The notes under the pieces were generated by a model. It saw only the letters and a list, made by a program, of their open reading frames with translations, ran no database searches and was not told the origin of the DNA. The position numbers and the translations under genes are program-made. Source: Caldalkalibacillus uzonensis (GTDB taxonomy: Bacteria > Bacillota > Bacilli > Caldalkalibacillales > Caldalkalibacillaceae). From it: 64,000 bases of DNA. Shown piece by piece: positions 40,950 through 50,390 of the stretch. Position 1 is the first letter of the stretch, and each line of letters starts with the position of its first letter. Location: assembly GCF_030814135.1 (NCBI RefSeq), contig NZ_JAUSUQ010000002.1, positions 248,001 through 312,000 of the forward strand. Reading direction: 5' to 3'.

Positions 40950-42890
40950 TCATCCAACATGAACCATTGAATCAATTGTGTCATGGTCAGCAGTAAATGA
41001 AAATTTCTTTTCAATAAAAATCTGATGCCAGATCATAAACACCAGCACGGCCCACAAATATCGGCTGAGATCTCCTTTTCCTTTGTGACTGACCCAGCGC
41101 TGCCGGACAGATTGGTCAAAGCTGCCTTCCCGGTGGGTTTCAAGTTGCTTTAAGACATATTCTTTGTTAAGGAGATGATCTGTTTCACTCTCCCTGATGA
41201 GCGACCATGCCCAATCAAACAACTCATCCTTGAGCCAGTGTCTGAGAGGAACCGGGAAGCCCAATTTGGGACGGTGCAAAATATGTTCAGGTACAATCCC
41301 CTTCATCGCTTCCCGCAGCAGATGTTTTGTCGTTTGTCTGGTCACTTTCAACTCAGCGTGCAACTTGGCAGCAACCATAAACACTTGCCTGTCTAGAAAG
41401 GGAACCCTTAATTCTAAGGAATGGGCCATGGACATCCTGTCCGCCTTGGCCAGAATGTCCCCCCTTAACCAGGTGTGTAAATCAATATACTGCATTTGAG
41501 TCACAGGATCGTAACCAGCGACCTGCTGATACAGGGGGTTGGTCAAGCGGGAATACACATACTCTGCACAGTAACGTTTCAGCAACTCCCTTTTTTCCGT
41601 TTCCTCAAAGAGTTTGGCATTGCCGATATAACGCTCTTCCTGTGGTGTACAGCCTCTGAGAATATAATTTTTTCCTTTGATCTGGTCAGGCAAGGACAAA
41701 GCAATGTGTTTAAGGATCCGCCTCATAGCAGCCGGGAGAGCGGATATATACCTCAGGGAAAGAGGTTCACGGTAGATCCCATAACCCCCGAACAGTTCAT
41801 CAGCCCCCTCCCCGGACAAAACCACTTTAACCTGTTTGCTGGCTTCCCGGGCAACAAAATAAAGGGGAATGGCAGCCGGATCAGCGACAGGATCATCCAT
41901 GTGCCAGATAATCCTGGGCAATTCCTGCACAAATTCCTCCGGGCTGATCACATAAGTGTGATGTTCAACCCCCAGGGCTTCTGCCGTTTGGGCGGCAACA
42001 TCCACTTCACTGAATCCTGGCTGTTCAAAGCCGACGGTAAAGGTTTTTAAGTGAGGATTAATCTCCTTGGCCAAAGCGGTAATACAGGTTGAATCAATCC
42101 CCCCGGATAAAAAGGCGCCAACTGGTACATCACTGCGCATATGCACCGCGACAGAGTCCTGCAACACCTTTCTTATATCATGGGCCAGCTGATCTTGAGA
42201 TTTTTTAACCGGAGAAAAAATCGGCTTCCAGTACTCGTGCATCACCAGCGGTTGTCCTGTTTTTTTCCAAAAGAAATGACCAGGTTGCAACTTCCTTATG
42301 TTGGGCACCATGCTCATTGGTTCTGGCACATACTGATAGGTCAGATAGTCTTGCAAGGCCTCCTGATTTAATGCCGCTTCTTGTACGGATGCCAACAAAC
42401 TTTTCGCTTCCGAAGCAACATAAAAGACATTCTCAGTTTCCAAGTAATAAAACGGCTTGATGCCAAAGGGATCTCTGGCTCCAAACAGGGTTTGAGTCTG
42501 TCTGTCATAGATGACAAAGGCAAACATGCCCCTCAGGTCATGAACCGCCTTTTCTTGCTTTTCTTTAAACAAAGCCAGAATCACTTCTGTATCGGATGAA
42601 GTCTGAAAGTGGTGGCCCCTGTCCCGTAAACGCTCCCTTAATTCAATATAGTTGTAAATTTCTCCGTTAAACACAATCCAGTACCGCCCGTCGGCATCGC
42701 TCAAGGGCTGGTGTCCCTGTTCAATATCGATAATGCTGAGCCGTCTGAAACCCAGCATGACGGTCTCATCTGTATAATATCCTACATCATCGGGCCCGCG
42801 GTGCCTGATCACATCCACCATGCTGTGCAAGTCCGCCTCACTGCTATCTGCCCCATGATGATCGCGCATCAGTCCTACAAATCCACACAT
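40950..42890 (-). CDS. asnB: Glutamine-hydrolysing asparagine synthase-like amidotransferase (AsnB/AsnO group)
   Basis: 646 residues. The N-terminal nucleophile Cys2 in MCGFVGLM marks the glutaminase domain, with RRLSIIDIEQGHQPL and NGEIYNYIELR. The synthetase domain has the PP-loop VGAFLSGGIDSTCI near residue 260, FTVGFEQPGFSE, and DDPVADPAAIPLY. It transfers glutamine-derived ammonia to a carboxylate activated with ATP. It starts 25 bases after the anti-sigma gene and so belongs to the ECF sigma operon. In B. subtilis one AsnB paralog amidates meso-diaminopimelate in peptidoglycan. The envelope-stress context here favours that over free asparagine synthesis, by inference only. Confidence 0.9.
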   Translation of the reverse strand: MCGFVGLMRDHHGADSSEADLHSMVDVIRHRGPDDVGYYTDETVMLGFRRLSIIDIEQGHQPLSDADGRYWIVFNGEIYNYIELRERLRDRGHHFQTSSDTEVILALFKEKQEKAVHDLRGMFAFVIYDRQTQTLFGARDPFGIKPFYYLETENVFYVASEAKSLLASVQEAALNQEALQDYLTYQYVPEPMSMVPNIRKLQPGHFFWKKTGQPLVMHEYWKPIFSPVKKSQDQLAHDIRKVLQDSVAVHMRSDVPVGAFLSGGIDSTCITALAKEINPHLKTFTVGFEQPGFSEVDVAAQTAEALGVEHHTYVISPEEFVQELPRIIWHMDDPVADPAAIPLYFVAREASKQVKVVLSGEGADELFGGYGIYREPLSLRYISALPAAMRRILKHIALSLPDQIKGKNYILRGCTPQEERYIGNAKLFEETEKRELLKRYCAEYVYSRLTNPLYQQVAGYDPVTQMQYIDLHTWLRGDILAKADRMSMAHSLELRVPFLDRQVFMVAAKLHAELKVTRQTTKHLLREAMKGIVPEHILHRPKLGFPVPLRHWLKDELFDWAWSLIRESETDHLLNKEYVLKQLETHREGSFDQSVRQRWVSHKGKGDLSRYLWAVLVFMIWHQIFIEKKFSFTADHDTIDSMVHVG

Positions 42891-42915
42891 GGCTGTTGCC
42901 TCCTTTTAGCAGCTT

Positions 42916-43833
42916 TTATTTGCTTTGCAAGGGCTCGCCCGTATTCCAGAACCACTCAGCCAAGATGACATCCGTTCTGGGTCCCCAGCCGTCCCCAGCC
43001 TCATCTATAAATTCACTATGCACATAAAACAACTGATCCTGATATCTGCCAAGGTGAACCTCACCTGTTTGGTCCTGAGGATAAAACAAGTAAGAATGAA
43101 CTGCCCACTCCGGCAAATATTGTCTCTCCTCCTCATCACGGGGCAATGTTTCAAACTGACGACCTTGGATCACGTGCTGTACAATATACTCCTCTGCTTG
43201 TTCCCGAGTTGTGTGGGGTGGGAAAAACATGACTTTCATCATGCCGTAGTCATTTCCTGCTGGAGCTAAACGCACACCGTATAAGTCGTTCTCCTCCAGA
43301 TACTCGGCTTGCCAGTCTTCTGGTATATACGTGGTGAAAGGAATGCGATTATACTGAACAAGGTGGAATGTCTGGAGTTCTTCCATCCCTTCAATTTCCA
43401 TAATGATTTCCTGCGTTGGAGGACGGTCAGTAGCAACGGATGACTCCTCAGAAGGTTCTTGGAAGTTAGGCTGTCCATCAGCAGGATTCTCCGCCTGATA
43501 CTCTTCAGGTTGAGCCATCGGCTCCGTGGTGCCCGGCCCCTGATCAGCTTGATGGGGAAATTGACCCTGATCATCAGATTGGATAAGGAATTGAAACACC
43601 AGGAAAACAGCCGCAGCGGTCACAGCGGCATAAGCTAAGGCGTCACGTACCCAGCGAACCACACGTTTTCTTTTGGCCTTTTTCCGGGCTTGTTCAATGC
43701 CGGCTAACGCAAACTGAAAACTTCTTTCCTTAAATTCCTCCGTTGGCTCCACTTTAAGTTCACGCATCAGCTTTTCAAGCGTCCTTTCCTCTAAATGTCT
43801 TTTTCGCTTTCCGTTATGTCTAAGGTTGTTCAT
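42916..43833 (-). CDS. Probable membrane-bound anti-sigma factor
   Basis: 305 residues: a basic cytoplasmic N-terminus (residues 1-64, including KLMRELKVEPTEEFKERSFQ), one transmembrane helix (about 66-84, LAYAAVTAAAVFLVF), an acidic Pro/Gln-rich linker, and an external domain of about 170 residues (FTTYIPEDWQAEYLEEND and YPQDQTGEVHLGRYQDQLFY). Its start overlaps the ECF sigma gene by 14 bases, the classic sigma/anti-sigma arrangement. It has no clear zinc-binding HxxxCxxC motif. Role is inferred from position and topology. It is followed closely by the asparagine synthase gene. Confidence 0.75.
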   Translation of the reverse strand: MNNLRHNGKRKRHLEERTLEKLMRELKVEPTEEFKERSFQFALAGIEQARKKAKRKRVVRWVRDALAYAAVTAAAVFLVFQFLIQSDDQGQFPHQADQGPGTTEPMAQPEEYQAENPADGQPNFQEPSEESSVATDRPPTQEIIMEIEGMEELQTFHLVQYNRIPFTTYIPEDWQAEYLEENDLYGVRLAPAGNDYGMMKVMFFPPHTTREQAEEYIVQHVIQGRQFETLPRDEEERQYLPEWAVHSYLFYPQDQTGEVHLGRYQDQLFYVHSEFIDEAGDGWGPRTDVILAEWFWNTGEPLQSK

Positions 43834-44383
43834 CTTCTTCGTTCACCTCACTTCTGATCAGCGCGGCCAGTTTCTTCTTGGCCCGGTTTTGCAACGATTT
43901 TATGGCCAATGTGGTTCTTGACATAATCTTTGCGGTCTCATCGATCGAAAACCCTTCCACAAAGCGCAAGTAGATGACAGTCCTGTCATCAACGGACAAT
44001 TGTTGAAGTCCGCGCAAAATCTGTTCCCGCAACGAGTGGCGCAGCACTTCGCCTTCCACCGAACGCTGTTCGGGAACCTGCAGCACTTGTTCCTCGTTGA
44101 GCCAGATCTTTTCATTGTCTTTTTTATATTTACGGTGGTAGTCAATCACCACCCGCCGGCCGATGGCAAACAGCCAGGTTTTAAAACTGGATTTCCCCTG
44201 AAAGCTGGCCAAATTGACGGCCATCTTATACATCACGTCTTGGGCCACTTCTTCAGCCCGGTGATAATCACCTGTTTGCGTGTAAGCATATTGAAAAACC
44301 TGACCAATATACCGGTCATGCAATTGGCGCAAGGCATCATCATCCCCTTGCAAAGCCAGTTCGACCAACATTTCATCCCTCAA
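43820..44383 (-). CDS. ECF-type RNA polymerase sigma factor
   Basis: 187 residues. Region 2 spans about residues 8-80 (DDDALRQLHDRYIGQVFQYA, AEEVAQDVMYKMAVNL, SFKTWLFAIGRRVVIDYHRK). Region 4 spans about 120-178 (LQQLSVDDRTVIYLRFVEGFS, IDETAKIMSRTTLAIKSLQN). It directs RNA polymerase to stress promoters of GAAAC/CGTC type; one such promoter lies right upstream, implying autoregulation. The start is either TTG 44383 (AGGTG eight bases upstream) or ATG 44371 (GAGGG five bases upstream). It overlaps the anti-sigma gene. Confidence 0.92.
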   Translation of the reverse strand: MRDEMLVELALQGDDDALRQLHDRYIGQVFQYAYTQTGDYHRAEEVAQDVMYKMAVNLASFQGKSSFKTWLFAIGRRVVIDYHRKYKKDNEKIWLNEEQVLQVPEQRSVEGEVLRHSLREQILRGLQQLSVDDRTVIYLRFVEGFSIDETAKIMSRTTLAIKSLQNRAKKKLAALIRSEVNEEDEQP

Positions 44384-44416
44384 TGACGATGCACCTCGCT
44401 TTCTCGTACCCCATTA

Positions 44417-44441
44417 GACGTAATAAGTCAAAAAAAGTTTC
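44417..44441 (-). promoter_or_regulatory. ECF-type autoregulatory promoter
   Basis: On the minus strand GAAAC, a 16-base spacer and CGTC occur about 35 bases before the sigma gene. This matches the Bacillus ECF consensus for SigW/SigX/SigM-type promoters in both boxes and spacing, with the usual T-rich tract after the -35. Confidence 0.8.
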
Positions 44442-44461
44442 GCACCCGTAACACAGAGAAT

Positions 44462-44515
44462 AAAAAAACTATCATGAGGATGGCCTGCCTATATTTGCCA
44501 TCACGCTCATGATAG
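44462..44515 (-). terminator. Terminator of the arsR-arsI operon
   Basis: CTATCATGAG and CTCATGATAG form a perfect 10-bp outer stem with an ATGGC/GCCAT inner stem. On the minus strand it is followed by TTTTTTT. It ends the arsenic operon before the sigma-factor promoter. Confidence 0.9.
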
Positions 44516-44570
44516 TATTCGTGATTTTTAAACGGATGTCCTTCCTATCATAGGAAATTTTTTCAAACTA

Positions 44571-45008
44571 TTAGCAACAAGATGTTTGAGACTTCTCCGC
44601 ATTAGTTGGGCAACAAGCTGAATTCTGGGTGATCTGGTGGTCATTCATATCCGTTTTAGTATAGAAAAATTCCCATTCATTTCCGTCCGGATCAGTCACC
44701 CAAAACTTATCCTGCCGGGCGTAACAACATGTGGTGTCATACTCTTCCCTTACCTCTAACCCCAAGGAGCAAATCCTCTCCAATTCAGCTTGCAGCTCTT
44801 CTTGGCTGCTGACCTGCAGGCCGAAATGGCCCACTTGGTTGCCCTCAACGCGGTCTCTCAGGTTCAGCGTAAAATTCAATTTAAGATGTTGCGGAAGAAA
44901 CTTGGCATAATCTTGTTTCACTTTAACCGGCTGCTCCCCAAACAGCTGCTGATAAAAGTGAATCGATTTTGCTAAATCAGTCACATTTAAACCAATATGA
45001 ACGTTCAA
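44571..45008 (-). CDS. arsI: ArsI/CadI-family organoarsenical lyase (glyoxalase fold)
   Basis: 145 residues with a vicinal-oxygen-chelate fold: MNVHIGLNVTDLAKSIHFYQ, then VGHFGLQVSSQEEL and VTDPDGNEWEFFYTK, whose His, His and Glu bind the metal. Vicinal cysteines in EEYDTTCCYARQDKFW match those that bind trivalent arsenic in ArsI, which cleaves the carbon-arsenic bond of methylarsenite. A Cys-rich tail (SACCPTNAEKSQTSCC) adds metal-binding capacity. A GGAGGATA site precedes the ATG, with an ArsR-type operator in between. It lies directly downstream of arsR. No arsenite pump or arsenate reductase is nearby. Confidence 0.87.
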   Translation of the reverse strand: MNVHIGLNVTDLAKSIHFYQQLFGEQPVKVKQDYAKFLPQHLKLNFTLNLRDRVEGNQVGHFGLQVSSQEELQAELERICSLGLEVREEYDTTCCYARQDKFWVTDPDGNEWEFFYTKTDMNDHQITQNSACCPTNAEKSQTSCC

Positions 45009-45024
45009 TGGGTATCCTCCTTAT

Positions 45025-45040
45025 ATCAAAAAAATTTGAT
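45025..45040. promoter_or_regulatory. ArsR-type operator, copy A (before arsI)
   Basis: ATCAA-N6-TTGAT, an exact half-site match to the two copies upstream of arsR. It lies between arsR and the arsI start, close to the ribosome site, so a bound repressor could block an internal promoter or act as a roadblock. Confidence 0.7.
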
Positions 45041-45081
45041 TTAAAAAAGTGAAAAGAAAGACCTCTTGATACTTATCCCGG

Positions 45082-45399
45082 TTAACAACAGGGGCGGAAC
45101 AGACAACATAATTCCTCAGACAAGAGATGCTTGATGGCCTCCGTATTGATGCCGTAATAGCTCCATGTTCCTTTGGTTTCTTTGTCAATCAAGCCGGCAT
45201 CAAGCAAAATTTTTAGATGGTATGAGAGTTTGGACTGGGGCATGTCAAACAGTTCACACATATCACAAACGCAAATTTTACCTTTCTTACACAGTTGATA
45301 CAATATTTCCAACCGTTTGCGGTCAGCCAATGCTTTAAATTTTTTTTCATAAGCTAATGTTTGTTCTAAGGGGGGCTCAATTAAAACTGACTTGCTCAT
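45082..45399 (-). CDS. arsR: ArsR-family metalloregulator
   Basis: 105 residues with a winged helix (residues 20-95; RLEILYQLCKKGKICVCDMCELF then QSKLSYHLKILLDAGLI). The motif CVCDMC provides the thiols that bind arsenite or antimonite in helix alpha-3 of ArsR, and a CC pair ends the protein (FRPCC). Metal binding releases the repressor from DNA. GGAGGGAGGGGA leads into the ATG at 45399; the frame is open upstream but would span the operator. It is followed by arsI, and the operators ATCAA-N6-TTGAT lie on both sides. Confidence 0.9.
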   Translation of the reverse strand: MSKSVLIEPPLEQTLAYEKKFKALADRKRLEILYQLCKKGKICVCDMCELFDMPQSKLSYHLKILLDAGLIDKETKGTWSYYGINTEAIKHLLSEELCCLFRPCC

Positions 45400-45415
45400 T
45401 CCCCTCCCTCCTTTA

Positions 45416-45431
45416 ATCAAATTTTCTTGAT
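45416..45431. promoter_or_regulatory. ArsR-type operator, copy B (before arsR)
   Basis: ATCAA-N6-TTGAT, 16 bases upstream of the arsR start and overlapping its ribosome-site region. Same half-sites and spacing as the copies at 45025 and 45477. Confidence 0.7.
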
Positions 45432-45476
45432 TTAATCTTATTTTAATCCACGGCTTAACTTTTAACAACCCCTTAA

Positions 45477-45492
45477 ATCAAAAAAAATTGAT
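45477..45492. promoter_or_regulatory. ArsR-type operator, copy C (upstream)
   Basis: ATCAA-N6-TTGAT, centred about 60 bases upstream of copy B. Two operators flanking the promoter region allow cooperative repression of arsR. Confidence 0.65.
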
Positions 45493-45590
45493 ATAGATGT
45501 TAAAAAAGAGCCTGATACAGCAGGCGTCCTAAGCAAGAATAACCGGTTTTGTTTTTCTCGATTTTCCACACCTTGTTAATGAAATCCCTG

Positions 45591-47018
45591 TTAGAGAAAA
45601 CGCCGGTGTGTTCGTTCGCCATCATAACTGAATATGGCGTGTTTTTTGTCGACCACGGTTTGTAAATGGACAGGCCTGCCCCACAATTGATACACATAGG
45701 GCAGTGTTTTGTCCAGATACTTCAGATCCAGTTCGATGCCTTCGTAGTAATGTTTGAGAAACAATTCCCCTTTGCGGCCATAATCGGCATCTTCCACCAT
45801 GATATAGGGAAAGCCCCCGTTGACCCGCATGCTTACTAGCTGGTCTCGTACATGCTCCCAATCTTTATCTGTGATGGTGTACTCATTCCCCTTCTTCTGA
45901 AACACATACAGGTCCAGTTCTTCCACCAGTTCTTTGGTCAAATAGTTGCGCAAAAAGGAAATATCCGAGTCCAGTTCCCGCACTTCAAATAGTTTGTTGC
46001 GCCCCTGCCCCGGTTTCCGTCCGTACCGCTCCTGCTCTTCCTTGGTCGGATTGTCCCAGCGTTTTTCAATATCTTCAAACATTTTGTACCCCAGGTAATA
46101 GGGATTGATACTGGTACGGGAAGGGGCCAGCACCGATGCATTCAGTTTTGCGAATTCGATCGCTTCTTCTTCGGACAAATCAAGTTCACGCAAAATGCGC
46201 ACATGCCAGTAGGAAGCCCAGCCTTCATTCATGATTTTGGTTTCAAGCTGGGGCCAAAAATAGAGCATTTCCTCTCTGAGCATGGTCATGATATCACGCT
46301 GCCAGTCTTCCAGCTCAGGACTGTGTTCCTCCAGAAATAAAATCAAATCTTTTTCAGGTTCCTCCGGAAAGCGTTTGTATCTTGTAAAACGGGGTTTAGG
46401 TTCCGGTTTTTTGTTCAGTTCATCCAACGCCCACAAATCATCATAAGGCCCTTGCTTTTTGGGCACTGATTTCTGTTCCTTTTCCTCTTTGTTCTGGTTC
46501 AAACGGAGACGCGGACGCAACAGAGACGGGTCAATATGTTCCTGAATGGCCAGTACGGCATCCAAAAATTTCTCCACTTCATCTTTTCCATACTCAATCT
46601 CATAGGCTCTGATCCGTTCCGCACTGGCCGCCATGCTTTCGACCATGTCCCGGGAGGTATTGGAAAAGCGGATATTATTTTTAAAAAAGTCACAATGAGC
46701 CAGCACATGGGCCACAATTAATTTATTTTGGATCAGACTGTTGCCTTCTAATAAAAAAGCGTAGCAGGGATTGGAGTTGATGACCAGTTCATAAATTTTG
46801 CTTAACCCAAGATCATACTGCATCTTCATTTTATGAAAGGCTTTGCCAAAGCTCCAGTGAGAATAACGGGTGGGCATGCCATAAGCACCAAAGGTATAGA
46901 TAATATCAGCGGGACAAATTTCATAACGCATAGGGTAAAAGTCCAAGCCGAATCCTTCGGCAATCTCAGTAATCTCCGCTATGGCTCTTTCAAGCTCTCT
47001 CTTTTCTTCCGGGGTCAT
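45591..47018 (-). CDS. spoVR: SpoVR family protein
   Basis: 475 residues, matching the SpoVR/YcgB family. The N-terminal region has [64 protein letters not shown] and [21 protein letters not shown] follow. B. subtilis SpoVR is needed for normal cortex formation; its biochemical role is unknown. The ATG follows the yhbH stop directly, with GAGGTGG as ribosome site. It is the last gene of the prkA-yhbH-spoVR operon, a conserved trio in spore formers and also found in enterobacteria as yeaGH-ycgB. Confidence 0.94.
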   Translation of the reverse strand: MTPEEKRELERAIAEITEIAEGFGLDFYPMRYEICPADIIYTFGAYGMPTRYSHWSFGKAFHKMKMQYDLGLSKIYELVINSNPCYAFLLEGNSLIQNKLIVAHVLAHCDFFKNNIRFSNTSRDMVESMAASAERIRAYEIEYGKDEVEKFLDAVLAIQEHIDPSLLRPRLRLNQNKEEKEQKSVPKKQGPYDDLWALDELNKKPEPKPRFTRYKRFPEEPEKDLILFLEEHSPELEDWQRDIMTMLREEMLYFWPQLETKIMNEGWASYWHVRILRELDLSEEEAIEFAKLNASVLAPSRTSINPYYLGYKMFEDIEKRWDNPTKEEQERYGRKPGQGRNKLFEVRELDSDISFLRNYLTKELVEELDLYVFQKKGNEYTITDKDWEHVRDQLVSMRVNGGFPYIMVEDADYGRKGELFLKHYYEGIELDLKYLDKTLPYVYQLWGRPVHLQTVVDKKHAIFSYDGERTHRRFL

Positions 47019-48185
47019 TCAGACCACCTCTTCTTCACGTTTGGCAAATATGGTTTTCAGGGCGCTGTACACATCGCTTTTATCCCGAATAATGGCGTAG
47101 CGAAAGCGTGGATCACGGATATTCTGATAAGCCGACATGAGCGTGGAGCGCCGCTGGTATTGGTTGACCTCCCCATACCCGAACATATTGGAACGCTCCA
47201 TCAGTTTGTGCACCAGTTTCAGACAACGTTCATTATCTGAGGTTAAATTGTCCCCATCTGAAAAGTGGATGGGATAAATATTGAACCTCTGGGGATCAAA
47301 GCGTTTTTCAATCACGTCCAGGGCTTTACTGTAGGCGGACGAACAAATGGTTCCACCACTCTCTCCTTTGGTGAAAAACTCTTCTTCCGTCACCTCTTTA
47401 GCCTCAGTATGATGAGCGATATACACCATCTCCACTTTTTCATACTTGCGGCGCAAGAAACGTACCATCCAGAAAAAGAAGCTGCGTGCACAAAACTTTT
47501 CAAACAGGCCCATTGACCCGCTCGTATCCATCATGGCAATGATCACTGCATTGGAATGAGGCTGGATAATCTCTTCCCATGTTTTGAAGCGCAAATCATC
47601 AACAGAGATTTTAAACAGGTTTTTCTTTCCTTGCAAGGCGTTGCGCCGGATGGCGGCCAAGATGGTGCGTTTTTTGTCGATGTTGCCCATCAGTCCTTTT
47701 TTACGAATATCATTGAAGCGGATATCTTCCACCGTAATTTGATCCTGTTCTTTAGGCTTCAGATGAGGAAGTTCCAACTCCTCAAAAAGAATTTGTTCCA
47801 ATTGGTCCACATCGACTTCAGCCTCATAATAATCAACACCGGGCACATCGCCAGCTCCACTGCCTTGACCCTGCCCCGCCTGGTCCGGATTTCCGTCGCG
47901 GGCAATCACATCACCAACCTGGCTTTTCCCATCCCCCTGGCCTACATGTTTTTGTTTATTATGGTTATACCGAAACCGGTACTCATCCAGTGAGCGGATC
48001 GGGATTTTGACCACTTCCCGGCCGTTGGACATAATGATGCTTTCTTCAGTGACCAAATCGGCCAGATTTTTTTTGATCGCTTCCTTCACTTTCTCCTGAT
48101 GGCGGTGCTGGTCCTCATAACCCTTGCGGTGCAAAGACCAGTCATCTTGTGAGACAATAAACTGACGGGAGCGGCTCATCATCAT
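47019..48185 (-). CDS. yhbH: YhbH/DUF444 family sporulation protein
   Basis: 388 residues of the DUF444 (YeaH/YhbH) family. Basic N-terminus ([20 protein letters not shown]), a linker with Gly/Gln-rich stretch near residue 100, and a VWA-like C-terminal domain with the metal-adhesion motif MMDTSGSMG (about residue 215) and [10 protein letters not shown]-type strands. It works with the PrkA kinase in a process not yet defined at the molecular level. GGAAAGGAGGG lies before three tandem ATGs, so the exact start is ambiguous by two codons. Confidence 0.94.
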   Translation of the reverse strand: MMMSRSRQFIVSQDDWSLHRKGYEDQHRHQEKVKEAIKKNLADLVTEESIIMSNGREVVKIPIRSLDEYRFRYNHNKQKHVGQGDGKSQVGDVIARDGNPDQAGQGQGSGAGDVPGVDYYEAEVDVDQLEQILFEELELPHLKPKEQDQITVEDIRFNDIRKKGLMGNIDKKRTILAAIRRNALQGKKNLFKISVDDLRFKTWEEIIQPHSNAVIIAMMDTSGSMGLFEKFCARSFFFWMVRFLRRKYEKVEMVYIAHHTEAKEVTEEEFFTKGESGGTICSSAYSKALDVIEKRFDPQRFNIYPIHFSDGDNLTSDNERCLKLVHKLMERSNMFGYGEVNQYQRRSTLMSAYQNIRDPRFRYAIIRDKSDVYSALKTIFAKREEEVV

Positions 48186-48244
48186 CCCTCCTTTCCGGTG
48201 TGATCAAAAACGCCGATGACTTTACACCACACTTGTCGTGGCGT

Positions 48245-50143
48245 TTAACGGTTGAGCAAGCTGCCCACATAGCGCAGCAGATCGTTGGCCGAAGCGGTGG
48301 TATAGCCGTGTTCTTCCACCAGACGCTTAATCACTTCATTGATTTTTTTCAACTGATTTTCATCCGGGGTTTTGGATGAGGTGGTAATTTTAACAACATC
48401 CTTCAAATCAGCAAACAACTTTTTCTGAATGGCCTCGCGCAGGCGTTCGTGGGAATTGTAATCAAATTTTTTCCCTTTTCTGGCATAAGCGGAAATGCGG
48501 ATCAGAATCTCTTCGCGGAACGCTTTCTTGGCATTTTCAGAGATGCCGATTTGCTCTTCGATGGAACGCATCAACTTTTCATCGGGATCCAGTTCTTCAC
48601 CGGTAATAGGGTCACGGATTTTTTGCCAGTTACAGTAAGCCTCGACGTTGTCCAGATAGTTATCAAGCAAGGTTTTGGCCGACTCTTCATACGAATAAAC
48701 AAATGCTTTTTGCACTTCTTTTTTGGCCAATTCATCGTATTCTTTACGGGCTACAGAAATGAAATTAAGATATTTTTCACGCTGTTCCTTAGTGATCGAC
48801 GGATGGGTATCCAACCCTTCTTTCAAAGAACGCAACACATCCAGAGCGTTGATATAACCTTTATCGGTGCTGATCAAGGCGCTGGAGATCCGGTTGATCA
48901 CATAGCGAGGATCAATGCCGCTCATGCCCTCATCCGGATGTTCATTGCGCAGTTCTTCCAGATCGGCTTCTTTAAAGCCGTCCACTGCCTTCCCGTCGTA
49001 CAATTTGAGTTTTTTCAACAGATCAACACCGTGCTTCTTTGATTCTTTCAAGCGGGTCAAAATGGAGAAGATGGCGGCGGCACGCAAGGTGTGAGGGGCG
49101 ATGTGTTTGTCTACGACGTCACTTTGCTTAATCAGTTTTTCGTAAATTCGTTCTTCTTGTGTTACAGACAGGTTATAGGGAATAGGCATAACGATCATGC
49201 GGGATTGTAAGGCTTCATTTTTCTTGTTGCTGATAAAGGCCCGGTACTCCGCTTCGTTGGTGTGGGCCACAATCAGTTCGTCTGCGCTAATGAGGGCAAA
49301 ACGGCCGGCTTTGAAATTCCCTTCCTGAGTCAGTGACAGCAAATTCCACAGGAATTTTTCGTCACATTTTAACATCTCCTGAAACTCCATCAGCCCCCGG
49401 TTGGCTTTGTTCAGCTCGCCGTCAAAGCGATAAGCCCTGGGATCTGATTCCGATCCATATTCCGTAATGGTGGAGAAGTCGATGCTTCCGGTCAAGTCGG
49501 CTATATCCTGGGATTTGGGATCTGAAGGGCTGAAGGTACCAATTCCTACCCGCTTGGATTCCGATAAGAATACGCGTTCGACGATGACGTCTTCCACTCG
49601 GCCGTGATACTCTTCTTCCAGTCTCAACTGACAAGCTGGACACAACTCGCCTTCGATTTTAACACCATATTCCTGTTCAAATTCAGGCCTTAGCTCAGGA
49701 GGAATCAGGTGCAGGGGTTCTTCATGCATAGGACACCCCTTGATTCCGTATAAGGCCCCTTCATCAGTACGTGAAAACTGTTCCAGCCCTTTTTTCAACA
49801 GCGTCACAATGGTAGATTTCCCCCCGCTGACAGGTCCCATCAGCAGCAAAATCCGCTTCCTGACATCCAAGCGCTTGGCAGCTGAATGAAAATACTCTTC
49901 CACCAAACGCTGAATCGCTTTTTCCAATCCATATATTTCACGGCTGAAGAAAAGATACTCTTTCGTACCATCTTCTTTTTCTTCCATTCCGGCATGTTTG
50001 ATCATGTTATATACCCTGGCATGGGCTGTACAGGCTACATGAGGCCGTTTTTTGACAATTTCCAAATACTCCGCAAATGTCCCTTCCCAACGCAGCTTTT
50101 CCTCTCTCTCGCGCTGAGCCGCAATCCGTTTTAAAATATCCAT
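48245..50143 (-). CDS. prkA: PrkA serine protein kinase / AAA+ protein
   Basis: About 632 residues. An AAA+ module with Walker A GPVSGGKST near residue 85 occupies the N-terminal two thirds. The C-terminal PrkA domain holds a kinase-like region (LNYLDNVEAYCNW, DPDEKLMRSIEEQIGISENAK). The family is involved in sporulation in Bacillus and stationary-phase stress in enterics; both protein kinase and protease activities have been reported for it. The ATG at 50143 (MDILKRIAAQRERE) follows GGAGGGGAGG; the 20 open codons upstream have no start signal. Leads the prkA-yhbH-spoVR operon. Confidence 0.94.
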   Translation of the reverse strand: MDILKRIAAQREREEKLRWEGTFAEYLEIVKKRPHVACTAHARVYNMIKHAGMEEKEDGTKEYLFFSREIYGLEKAIQRLVEEYFHSAAKRLDVRKRILLLMGPVSGGKSTIVTLLKKGLEQFSRTDEGALYGIKGCPMHEEPLHLIPPELRPEFEQEYGVKIEGELCPACQLRLEEEYHGRVEDVIVERVFLSESKRVGIGTFSPSDPKSQDIADLTGSIDFSTITEYGSESDPRAYRFDGELNKANRGLMEFQEMLKCDEKFLWNLLSLTQEGNFKAGRFALISADELIVAHTNEAEYRAFISNKKNEALQSRMIVMPIPYNLSVTQEERIYEKLIKQSDVVDKHIAPHTLRAAAIFSILTRLKESKKHGVDLLKKLKLYDGKAVDGFKEADLEELRNEHPDEGMSGIDPRYVINRISSALISTDKGYINALDVLRSLKEGLDTHPSITKEQREKYLNFISVARKEYDELAKKEVQKAFVYSYEESAKTLLDNYLDNVEAYCNWQKIRDPITGEELDPDEKLMRSIEEQIGISENAKKAFREEILIRISAYARKGKKFDYNSHERLREAIQKKLFADLKDVVKITTSSKTPDENQLKKINEVIKRLVEEHGYTTASANDLLRYVGSLLNR

Positions 50144-50312
50144 AAAGGACCTCCCCTCCCTGTAGTCATAAGTGTCCCTGCCCCTAAAAAGGTTTATTAT
50201 CACTATATTCAGGTATCAGCGAAAAATGATTACGCAGGTTTTTAGAGTAAGGTTAATACTAATCTATGCAGTGCATAGACATGTAGCTACTTGTATAAAG
50301 TTTATTTTTGTC

Positions 50313-50347
50313 CAAAAAAAAAAGACAGCACGGCTCTTGGGCCGTGC
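50313..50347 (-). terminator. Terminator after the AGCS symporter gene
   Basis: GCACGGC and GCCGTGC pair around a 6-base loop, followed on the minus strand by TGTCTTTTTTTTTT. Confidence 0.9.
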
Positions 50348-50390
50348 CACCTTGTGACTGACTGTCCGGTTGTACCAGACAAAATGATTT

